NCBI GenBank assembly: GCA_036005845.1
Contig: DASYQD010000017.1
Coordinates: 1 to 24,460 of the forward strand
DNA: 24,460 nt
From: DASYQD01 sp036005845
GTDB lineage: Bacteria; Acidobacteriota; Thermoanaerobaculia; Multivoradales; JAIOJS01
Reading direction: 5' to 3'
Shown here: piece by piece, positions 6,984 through 13,680 of the stretch
Layout: each line of letters begins with the position of its first letter
Numbering within the stretch: the stretch's first letter is position 1
The notes under the pieces: generated by a model
What the model was told of the DNA's origin: nothing
Database searches by the model: none
What the model saw: only the letters and a program-made list of their open reading frames with translations
Program-made: the position numbers and the translations under genes

Positions 6984-7121
6984 ACGGGGACCTCCGAGAA
7001 GGGACTGGCATCGTAGCCAGCGCAGAGGTGCAGCGCAAGGGCGAAATACGGGCGAAACGCATGTCGCCACCGCATCGTGGTGAGTTGTTAGACGCCGCGC
7101 GTCCCGCGCGTGCGCGCCCAC

Positions 7122-7127
7122 TACAAT
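7122..7127 (+). promoter_or_regulatory. -10-like box TACAAT for leaderless polA mRNA
   Basis: TACAAT is followed by seven bases (cgcggcc) and then the ATG at 7135, with no Shine-Dalgarno site. No matching -35 was seen at 16-18 bases. Confidence 0.55.
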
Positions 7128-7134
7128 CGCGGCC

Positions 7135-9849
7135 ATGCCCGGCAAGCGTCTCTTCCTCATCGACGGCTACTCGAACATCTTTCGCGCCTACTTCGCGATC
7201 CCCAACCTCTCCAACTCGAAGGGCATTCCGACCAACGCCGTCTACGGCTTTCACAACATGCTGCGCAAGCTCCTGCGCGAGGAGCAGCCGGACTTGATCG
7301 GCGTGGCGTGGGACGTCTCCTCGCGCACCGTGCGCAGCGAGAAGTTCGAGGCCTACAAGGCCAACCGCACGCCGATGCCGGACGACCTGCGCTCGCAGAT
7401 CAAGCGGATCCGCCAAGTGCTCGAGGGCTACCGCATCCCCATCCTCGAGCTGCCCAACTGGGAGGCGGACGACGTCATCGGCACCTTGGCCCTGCAGGCC
7501 TGCGCGCAGGGTTACGACGTCACCATCGTCTCGGCCGACAAGGATCTGCTGCAGCTCGTGCGGCCGGGGATCTCGGTGGCGCACACCTTCCGCGAGAAGG
7601 TCTATACGCCCGAGCTCGTCGAAGCCGACATCGGCGTGCCGCCCGACCGCGTCGTCGACCTGCTGGCGCTCATCGGCGACAGCATCGACAACATCCCCGG
7701 CGTGCCCGGCATCGGCGAGAAGGGCGCGCCGCAGCTCATCCGCGAGTTCGGCAGCCTCGAGGCGCTGCTCGACCGTTCGGCGGAGGTGAAGCGCAAGAAC
7801 TACCGCGAAGGGCTCGAGCAGCACCGCGAGCAGGCCCTGCTGTCGAAGGAGCTGGCGACGATCCGCACCGACCTGCCGTTGACCTTCGATCCGGCGCTGC
7901 TCGAGCGGCAGCCGCAGGACACCGAGACCTTGCGCACGATCTTCGCGGAGCTGGAGTTCTTCTCGCTGCTCGCCGAGCTGACGACGGTGACGGCGGTGTC
8001 CGAGCTCAAGCAGGCCGAGGAAGTGACGAGCGCCGCCGAGCTGCCGGCGCTGCTCGGCGCGCTGCCGCAGCGCGTGTCGCTGTTGGCGCTCGGGCCCGAG
8101 GCGCCGATCGGCGTCGCGATCCCCGACGCGGCAGGTGGTGCGCGCTGGGTGGACTTCCGGCGCGACGGGCTGCGTGGCGCTTTCGTGGAGACGCTGGCGA
8201 GTTGGCTGGCGGAGCCCGGCCGGCGGCTGCTCGGCCACGATGTCAAGGAGGTGCTGCGGCTGGTGCCGACGGTGCGCGCCTGCTGCGGCCTCGACGACGT
8301 GATGCTCTGGTCGTACCTGCTGAACCCGGCGCTCAAGGGCAGCAGCCTCGAGGAGATCGCGCTCGAAGCTCTGCACCACCGGGCGATGACGTACCTGGAT
8401 GCGGGCTGGGCGAAGGGACGGGCGCGACCCGCGCTCACGGATGCGCAGGGAGAGCTGGGAGAAGGAGTCGAGTGGGCGGCGGCAAGCCCGCGCGGGGCGC
8501 GGGGGGAGCCGCAGGAGCCGGCGCCCGGAGACCCGCGCCTGCTGGCGCTGGCCGGCGAGCGTGTCGAGCTGCTCGGGCGCCTGGACGAGCGGCTCTCGGC
8601 GCAGCTCGCGGACAGCCCGCTCGCCAAGGTTTACACCGACATCGAGGCGCCGCTCGTCGGCGTGCTGATGGCGATGGAAGAGGCGGGCGTCGCGCTCGAC
8701 GTGCCGTTCCTGCAGAAGATGGGCGTCGAGCTCGGCGACGAGCTCGCCAAGCTCGAGAAGGAGGCGTGGCAGATAGCAGGCGAGGAGTTCAACCTCGGCT
8801 CGCCGCGCCAGCTCGGCGAGGTGCTGTTCGAGAAGCTGCAGTACCCGATCTTCAAGCGCACGCGGAAGACGAAGAGCTACTCGACCGACGTCGAGACCTT
8901 GCAGGACCTCGCCGCCAAGGGCTTCCCGCTCGCCGACGTGGTGATGCGGCACCGCGAGCTGTCGAAGCTCAAAGGCACCTACGTCGACGCTTTTCCGGTG
9001 CTCGTCGACAGCGCCGGCCGCCTGCACACGCGCTACGAGCAGGCCGTGGCGGCGACCGGGCGCATCTCGTCCAAGGACCCCAACCTGCAGAACATCCCGG
9101 TGCGCACGACGGTTGGCCAGCAGATCCGCCGCGCCTTCGTCGCGCCGCCGGGCCGCGCGCTGCTGGTCGCCGACTACAGCCAGATCGAGCTGCGCCTGCT
9201 CGCCCACATCGCCGGCGAGGAGGCGATGCTCGAAGCGTTCCGCACCGGCCGCGACATCCACACCGCCACCGCGGCGAGCGTCTTCGGCATCTCACCCGAG
9301 CTCGTCTCACCCGACCAACGGCGGGCGGCGAAGACGATCAACTTCGGCATCATCTACGGCATGAGCGCCTTCGGCCTGGCGAAGAACCTGAAGATCTCCA
9401 GCAAGGAGGCCGAGGCGTTCATCACCGCCTACCGCGCGCGCTACCCCGGCGTCGTGCGCTACACCGAAGAAACGGTAAGCAGCGCTCTCGTCACCGGCAA
9501 GGTCGAGACCCTCTACGGCCGCGCCCGCTTCCTGCCTGAGCTGCAGAGCCGCAACTACGCCGTGCGCGAGAACGCCCGCCGCATGGCCATCAACGCGAGG
9601 ATCCAAGGCACCGCGGCGGACATCCTGAAGCTCGCGATGGTGGCCGTGCACCGCGCGCTCGCCGACGAGCACCTCGACGCACGGCTGCTGCTCACTGTCC
9701 ACGACGAGCTCGTCCTCGAAGTCCCCGACTCGCAAGCCGAGGCCGTGGCCGCAGTCGTCAAGCGCGAGATGGAAGGCGTCGCGCAGCTCAGCGTGCCGCT
9801 CGCCGTCGACACCGGCTGGGGCCGCAACTGGTACGAAGCGAAGGCGTAG
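7135..9849 (+). CDS. polA: DNA polymerase I (polA)
   Basis: This 904-residue family A polymerase serves gap filling, Okazaki primer removal and repair. The 5'-nuclease domain spans about 1-285, with D10, EADDVIG (110-116), SADKDLLQ (133-140) and the helix-hairpin-helix segment GDSIDNIPGVPGIGEKG. The central domain (about 300-490) has the 3'-5' exonuclease fold outline, but the catalytic acids are not recognisable. The polymerase domain (about 495-904) carries TGRISSKDPNLQNIP, motif A with D680 (LLVADYSQIELR), motif B (RRAAKTINFGIIYGMSAFGL, K733, F737, Y741) and motif C with H856-D857-E858. A low-complexity stretch (about 423-466) joins the central and polymerase parts. F737 is the ddNTP-discriminating version. 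The antitoxin-toxin pair follows 41 bases downstream. Confidence 0.97.
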   Translation: MPGKRLFLIDGYSNIFRAYFAIPNLSNSKGIPTNAVYGFHNMLRKLLREEQPDLIGVAWDVSSRTVRSEKFEAYKANRTPMPDDLRSQIKRIRQVLEGYRIPILELPNWEADDVIGTLALQACAQGYDVTIVSADKDLLQLVRPGISVAHTFREKVYTPELVEADIGVPPDRVVDLLALIGDSIDNIPGVPGIGEKGAPQLIREFGSLEALLDRSAEVKRKNYREGLEQHREQALLSKELATIRTDLPLTFDPALLERQPQDTETLRTIFAELEFFSLLAELTTVTAVSELKQAEEVTSAAELPALLGALPQRVSLLALGPEAPIGVAIPDAAGGARWVDFRRDGLRGAFVETLASWLAEPGRRLLGHDVKEVLRLVPTVRACCGLDDVMLWSYLLNPALKGSSLEEIALEALHHRAMTYLDAGWAKGRARPALTDAQGELGEGVEWAAASPRGARGEPQEPAPGDPRLLALAGERVELLGRLDERLSAQLADSPLAKVYTDIEAPLVGVLMAMEEAGVALDVPFLQKMGVELGDELAKLEKEAWQIAGEEFNLGSPRQLGEVLFEKLQYPIFKRTRKTKSYSTDVETLQDLAAKGFPLADVVMRHRELSKLKGTYVDAFPVLVDSAGRLHTRYEQAVAATGRISSKDPNLQNIPVRTTVGQQIRRAFVAPPGRALLVADYSQIELRLLAHIAGEEAMLEAFRTGRDIHTATAASVFGISPELVSPDQRRAAKTINFGIIYGMSAFGLAKNLKISSKEAEAFITAYRARYPGVVRYTEETVSSALVTGKVETLYGRARFLPELQSRNYAVRENARRMAINARIQGTAADILKLAMVAVHRALADEHLDARLLLTVHDELVLEVPDSQAEAVAAVVKREMEGVAQLSVPLAVDTGWGRNWYEAKA

Positions 9850-9869
9850 CGGCGGAGCCGCCCACGCGC

Positions 9870-9875
9870 CATAAT
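9870..9875 (+). promoter_or_regulatory. -10-like box CATAAT upstream of antitoxin gene
   Basis: CATAAT lies 15 bases before the ATG at 9891, and a weak GAGG lies between. This would give the toxin-antitoxin pair its own promoter independent of polA, with a leader of only a few bases. Confidence 0.4.
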
Positions 9876-9890
9876 CGATTCGAGGCGACG

Positions 9891-10121
9891 ATGACGACGC
9901 TCGAGCGGATCACCCGCGATCCCGACGTGATGGGCGGCAAGCCATGCATCCGTGGTTTGCGCGTGACGGTCGGCGCGATCGTAGGCTTGTTGGCCGAGGG
10001 GCACAGCGAGTCTGAGGTGTTGGCCGCCTACCCCTACATCGAGCCCGAGGACATCCGGCAGGCGCTCGCCTACGCCGCGTGGCGGCTCGAGGAGCAGGAA
10101 GTCGCCGTAGGCGGCCGTTGA
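9891..10121 (+). CDS. DUF433 family antitoxin
   Basis: This 76-residue protein matches DUF433. It contains ITRDPDVMGGKPCIRGLRVT, then VGAIVGLLAEGHSESEVLAAYPYIEPEDIRQALAYAA, the helix-turn-helix pattern typical of the family. DUF433 proteins commonly pair with PIN-like DUF5615 toxins as antitoxin and probable autorepressor. The last codons overlap the start of the toxin (TTGA at 10118-10121), so the two are translationally coupled. Confidence 0.88.
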   Translation: MTTLERITRDPDVMGGKPCIRGLRVTVGAIVGLLAEGHSESEVLAAYPYIEPEDIRQALAYAAWRLEEQEVAVGGR

Positions 10122-10498
10122 AGCTCCTCGTCGACATGAACCTCTCACCCTTGTGGGTGGAGGAACTGGGTCGCGCCGGCATCGGGGCCGTCCACTGGAG
10201 CGCCGTCGGCGATCCGCGTGCGCCGGATGAGCGCATCTTCGACTGGGCGCGCGAACGGGAGCTCGTGGTTTTCACCCACGACCTCGACTTCGGCCGCATC
10301 CTCGCGTTGACCGGAGCGGCTGGACCCAGCGTCATTCAGCTCCGCACGCACGATCTGCTGCCGGCAAAGGTCGGCGAGCTCGTCGTGGATGCCGTTGTCG
10401 CTCACCGCGACTTGCTCGACCGGGGAGCGCTGCTGGTCATCGACGCGGCTGCGGCGCGCGTCCGCATCCTGCCGATCCGTCGCGACTCCCGAGAGTAG
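10118..10498 (+). CDS. DUF5615 PIN-like toxin
   Basis: This 126-residue protein starts LKLLVDMNLSPLWVEELGRA and continues ADERIFDWARERELVVFTHD-like sequence with VFTHDLDFG. These are the DxNLS and HDxDFG motifs of DUF5615 Mut7-C/PIN-like proteins, predicted to be metal-dependent ribonucleases. Acidic residues visible at the expected places are D6, the D of DERIFDWA and the two Asp in THDLDF. The start is TTG 10118, which overlaps the antitoxin stop (TTGA); the upstream in-frame GTG at 10079 would run 39 bases back inside the antitoxin. The gene stops directly against the convergent DUF6498 gene, with no base between the stop codons. Confidence 0.85.
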   Translation: MKLLVDMNLSPLWVEELGRAGIGAVHWSAVGDPRAPDERIFDWARERELVVFTHDLDFGRILALTGAAGPSVIQLRTHDLLPAKVGELVVDAVVAHRDLLDRGALLVIDAAAARVRILPIRRDSRE

Positions 10499-11296
10499 TC
10501 AGCGGCGCGATTGCTCGTCCTGAGCCTCGAGGCGACGCTCTTCTCCCTTGAGCTCGCGCCAGTACTCGCCGAAGTCGCGGCCGGGGGAGATGCGGTTGAT
10601 CGTGGCGGCGAGCCAGCGGGGGGCTTCGGGGCCGGCGACGTTGACGCCGCTGCGCGTCAGGAGATTGCCCGCGTCGGCCACGGCCTTGAGGACGGCGAAG
10701 GGGCCGAAGAAGGTGATGGTCTCGCTCTTCAGCGCCACCCAGGTGCCGACGATGAGGAAGAGGTGGATGAGGGTGACGCGGTTGAGCGTGGTCTGCGCCT
10801 GCTCGCGCACCCAGGCGAACGGGCGCTGGCGCAAGCCGCGCAGGTCCCAGAGGAAGGTGGCCACTTGCACGGCGGCGACGCCGAGGACGCCTTGCCGCAG
10901 CGCCTCGCCGTCGGGCGAGCGTTCGAGCACCTTCCGGATGACGAACCAGAGCAGCAGGCCGTGCACGGCGGTCGCCGCCAGCGCGGAGACGGCGAACTCC
11001 TGCACGAAGTTGCCCTTGCGCTCGACCTTCGGCCGCCGCCCCGGCCTCCACGGCTGCGGCGACTGGCCGCCTCCATCGCGCGAGGCGAGGGTGAGGTGGA
11101 GGCGCTCATAGCCGCGCTTTCGGGTCCACCGGCGGTGGAGCAGCAGCCGCAGCGCCACCAGCAGGCAGCCGACGAGGTTCTCCCACCAGTAGAGCGACAG
11201 CGCCGTGGCGCCGCTCCAGCCGCCGAAGAAGACCCCGGCCAGCGGGATGGCGTTGATCCCGAGCAGCGAAACGAGGCCGCGAACGCGGTCAGACAC
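10499..11296 (-). CDS. DUF6498-type multipass membrane protein
   Basis: This 265-residue protein opens VRGLVSLLGINAIPLAGVFF and continues GGWSGATALSLYWWENLVG, the hallmark of DUF6498 membrane proteins. Further hydrophobic segments lie at about 100-120 (AVSALAATAVHGLLLWFVI), 135-150, and 180-210 (VTLIHLFLIVGTWVAL, then TITFFGPFAVLKAVAD). The C-terminus is charged. Function is unknown. The GTG at 11296 is six bases after the stop of the TPR gene on the same strand, without a clear Shine-Dalgarno site, so it is probably translated from the same mRNA by reinitiation. Confidence 0.75.
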   Translation of the reverse strand: MSDRVRGLVSLLGINAIPLAGVFFGGWSGATALSLYWWENLVGCLLVALRLLLHRRWTRKRGYERLHLTLASRDGGGQSPQPWRPGRRPKVERKGNFVQEFAVSALAATAVHGLLLWFVIRKVLERSPDGEALRQGVLGVAAVQVATFLWDLRGLRQRPFAWVREQAQTTLNRVTLIHLFLIVGTWVALKSETITFFGPFAVLKAVADAGNLLTRSGVNVAGPEAPRWLAATINRISPGRDFGEYWRELKGEERRLEAQDEQSRR

Positions 11297-11302
11297 TGAG
11301 AG

Positions 11303-12769
11303 CTAGCGTGACCGGCCCTGCATGGCGCCGCCTTTGCCATCGGCCAGCGCGGTGAGCGCCACGAACGCCTCGTCCTGGTGGTAGCGGGCGAACACCACGT
11401 CGTCGCGCGCCTCCTGCATCTCCATGCGCCGCACGGCGTCGAACTGCTCGTAGACGAAGAAGTGGCGGCGCAGCAGCTCGAGCGCCTTCTCGCGGTGGCC
11501 GAGCTGGGCGTGGATGGCGGCGAGGTTGTACGACCCCGACAGCATCGCCTCGTTCTTCTTCGCCACCGCCTCGGCCTCCGCCGGATGGCCGAGCGCCACG
11601 TACTGCGTGGCGGCGAAGATCAGGTTGTAGGGATCGTCGGGCGCCAGCGCGAGCGCCTTCTCGACGTAGCCGTACGCCTTCTGCGGCTGCCGTTCCGACG
11701 CCCAGTACACCGCGAGGTTGCGATAGGTGAGCGCCAGCGGGAACTCGGCGAGCGACTTCTCGAACAGCGCCAGCCCCGCGGCGAAGTCGCCGGCGTGGAT
11801 GGTCATCTTGCCGAGGCCGTGCATCGCCACGGCGCGCGACAGCGGGTCCGCGGGCCGCGCCAGGATCGAGTCGAAGATGGCGTGCGCCTGCGCCCAGTCG
11901 CCGGTGTGGTGGCGGTGCAGCTCGCCCAGGAAGCGCAGCGGCACCCAGTCGCCGGGATCCATGTCGCGGGCGCGCTCGTACGCTTTCTGCGCCTCGCCGA
12001 TCTTGCCCAGCTCTTCGGCGGCCAGGCCGGCCTCCATCACCGCCGTCATCCGCGCGTTCATCGCCGCCGAGAGGTCGGGCAGCGGGCCCTCCCACAGGGA
12101 GGACGTTTCCTCGGGCACCGGCCGGCCCATCGCCTTCAGCGCCTTTGCCGCTTTCTTGCCCAACGACGGAAACAAGCAACGGTCGCCGAGCACTTGGGTG
12201 TAGAGCGCCGCGGCGCCGTCGGCATCGCCGCTCTTCTCCTTGCGCTTGCCCTCGTCGAGGGCCGCCTTGAGCGAATCCTCGCGGGCGTCGAGCGCGGCGC
12301 TCACCGCCTTCTCGACGGCATCGGTCTCCAGCTTGCCGGCGTTCGCCTCGACGCGCGCGATCTCGCTGCCGTCGTCGGCCGCGAGCACCGCGGTCGGCGC
12401 GCCGTCGACGGCCTTGAAGCGCGCGCGCAGGTCGGCGTTGTTGGCGGTGACGAGGCCCATGCCGACGCACTCGCCGCTCCACGCCGACAAGCGCCGCGAG
12501 GTGACGAGGGAGGAGGCGCGCGCTTCGTCGGGCGAGGTGGGGAACCAGTAGAGGACGAGCTTGCCGGCGGGCGCCGTTTCGCCGTTGGCGATCACCTTCC
12601 ACGGCACGTGGTAGACGCGATCTACGCCGGGCTCGACGGGGTCGGTGAAGCCGCCTATGCCGCCACCGCCGCCGCCGCCGCAGGTGGCGCGCAGGGCGGG
12701 CGTGGTGAGGAGGAGCGCCGCGGCGAGCAGGAGACAGGTGGTCGTGCAGCGAGTGGGCGATGGTCGCAT
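11303..12769 (-). CDS. Secreted thioredoxin-like / TPR protein with Cys-Gly7 N-terminus
   Basis: This is a 488-residue protein. A hydrophobic signal (about 9-25) is followed by ATC and seven glycines (C30, G31-37). Residues about 58-145 look like a thioredoxin fold: a KLVLYWFPTSP strand and turn, the GAPTAVLAADDGSEIARVEA cis-Pro region, but no CxxC. From about 155 to the end the helical repeats fit tetratricopeptide units, for example AQKAYERARDMDPGDWVPLR and AYGYVEKALALAPDDPYNLI. The ATC before the cysteine is not a good lipobox, so lipidation is doubtful. ATG 12769 has GAGGAGAG seven bases upstream, so it is preferred to the in-frame ATG at 12865. A role in exported protein assembly or stress is only a guess. 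Confidence 0.7.
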   Translation of the reverse strand: MRPSPTRCTTTCLLLAAALLLTTPALRATCGGGGGGGIGGFTDPVEPGVDRVYHVPWKVIANGETAPAGKLVLYWFPTSPDEARASSLVTSRRLSAWSGECVGMGLVTANNADLRARFKAVDGAPTAVLAADDGSEIARVEANAGKLETDAVEKAVSAALDAREDSLKAALDEGKRKEKSGDADGAAALYTQVLGDRCLFPSLGKKAAKALKAMGRPVPEETSSLWEGPLPDLSAAMNARMTAVMEAGLAAEELGKIGEAQKAYERARDMDPGDWVPLRFLGELHRHHTGDWAQAHAIFDSILARPADPLSRAVAMHGLGKMTIHAGDFAAGLALFEKSLAEFPLALTYRNLAVYWASERQPQKAYGYVEKALALAPDDPYNLIFAATQYVALGHPAEAEAVAKKNEAMLSGSYNLAAIHAQLGHREKALELLRRHFFVYEQFDAVRRMEMQEARDDVVFARYHQDEAFVALTALADGKGGAMQGRSR

Positions 12770-12956
12770 CGGTCTCTCCTCGATCTCGGCCTGGATCTCG
12801 AACGGCAATTCCGCGAGGCTGCCGTGTGCGGTAGGTACCTGCTGGCTCGCGGGGAGTTCCATCATGGTCGCATACCGGGCGCGCCTCTCGTTAGTTTGCG
12901 CCCCCTCGCAGTCGTTCCCGCCGCATGTTCGGCGGGGTGGGAGCCGGCGCCCCGCC
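12770..12956. other. Divergent intergenic region between TPR gene and yqeY
   Basis: This region contains a perfect hairpin (CCCGCCG-catgtt-CGGCGGG, 12917-12936) followed by GTGGGAGCC. The same GGTGGGAGCC string occurs in the hairpin at 13513-13546. No small gene was recognised. An in-frame ATG at 12865 could extend the TPR protein, but it lacks a Shine-Dalgarno site. Confidence 0.45.
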
Positions 12957-12962
12957 TATAAT
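12957..12962 (+). promoter_or_regulatory. Consensus -10 box TATAAT for leaderless yqeY mRNA
   Basis: A perfect TATAAT is followed by eight bases (cgccgccc) and the ATG at 12971. This is the best match of the leaderless set. Confidence 0.65.
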
Positions 12963-12970
12963 CGCCGCCC

Positions 12971-13420
12971 ATGGCGACTCCGCAGCAACGCATCGAGGAA
13001 GACCTCAAGCAGTCGATGAAGGCGCGCGACGCCGAGCGCACCAGCACGCTGCGGATGCTGCTCGCCGCGCTCAAGAACGAACGGATAAGCGTCGGGCACG
13101 AGGTGACGGAAGACGAGTTCGTCACCGTGGTGCAGCGCGGGGTGAAGCAGCGGCAGGATTCCGTCGAGCAGTACCGCAAGGGCGGGCGCGAGGACCTCGC
13201 CGGCAAGGAGGAGCGCGAGGCGACGCTGCTCTCCGCATATCTGCCGGCGCAGGTGCCGGCCGACGAGGTGCGGGCCGCGGTCGAGGCGGTGGTGCGCGAG
13301 CAGGGGCTCGCGGGGCCGAAGGCGATCGGGCAGGTGATGTCGGCGGTGATGCCGCGCTTCAAGGGGCGGTTCGACGGCAAGGCGTTGCAGCAGATCGCGC
13401 GCGACGTCTTGGGCGGCTAG
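12971..13420 (+). CDS. yqeY: GatB/YqeY domain-containing protein
   Basis: This 149-residue protein is the normal length for stand-alone YqeY. It has the characteristic opening TPQQRIEEDLKQSMKARDAE with RTSTLRMLLAALKNERI. The middle contains QRGVKQRQDSVEQYRKGGRE and LLSAYLPAQ, and the C-terminus has GPKAIGQVMSAVMPRFKGR and DGKALQQIARDVLGG. This helical domain is shared with the tRNA-binding tail of GatB amidotransferase. The free-standing protein is thought to act on tRNA or ribosome-linked processes, but its role is not settled. It is transcribed from its own promoter towards selB. Confidence 0.92.
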   Translation: MATPQQRIEEDLKQSMKARDAERTSTLRMLLAALKNERISVGHEVTEDEFVTVVQRGVKQRQDSVEQYRKGGREDLAGKEEREATLLSAYLPAQVPADEVRAAVEAVVREQGLAGPKAIGQVMSAVMPRFKGRFDGKALQQIARDVLGG

Positions 13421-13458
13421 CCAGCGAAGAGGGAGTTCGGAGCTCGGAGCGCTTCGAG

Positions 13459-13595
13459 GCGGTTGCGCATCTCGGCGGCGCCGCCTGCGTGGTCCCCGCC
13501 TGCCGGTCGGTATCCCACCGTGCTCGCTTCGCTGCGCGCGGTGGGAGCCCTCCGCCCGGCGCGCCCCGTCGGCGGCGCCGCCGAGCCGCAACCGC
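13459..13595. repeat. Long palindrome with nested hairpin between yqeY and selB
   Basis: The outer arms are GCGGTTGCG(ca)TCTCGGCGGCGCCGCC (13459-13485) and its complement GGCGGCGCCGCCGAGCCGCAACCGC (13571-13595), interrupted only by a two-base bulge and one mismatch. Inside is a second hairpin, TCCCACCG ... CGGTGGGA (13513-13546), with an 18-base loop. It may end yqeY transcription or be a mobile palindromic repeat. It lacks the T-arm consensus of a tRNA. Confidence 0.65.
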
Positions 13596-13667
13596 TGCGC
13601 CGCGAACTCGTCATGACCGCGACTTAGCAAGCGCGCGAGGTCGTAGTTCGTGGTTGGCGTAAACCTG

Positions 13668-13673
13668 TACAGT
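13668..13673 (+). promoter_or_regulatory. -10-like box TACAGT for leaderless selB mRNA
   Basis: TACAGT is followed by seven bases (gcgcgcg) and the ATG at 13681, without a Shine-Dalgarno site. This spacing is one reason for choosing ATG 13681 over the in-frame GTG at 13672. Confidence 0.5.
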
Positions 13674-13680
13674 GCGCGCG

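Noticed and set aside
5983..9261. Minus-strand open frame of over 1000 codons antisense to polA and across the DUF1326 gene
   Set aside because: It overlaps well-supported genes on the other strand and in another frame. Its protein is low-complexity Arg/Ala/Gln-rich with no domain.
13421..13680. Possible tRNA-Sec gene next to selB
   Set aside because: The region folds into a long palindrome but has no T-loop GGTTCGAATCC-type sequence, no acceptor-stem pair with CCA context and no TCA anticodon loop.
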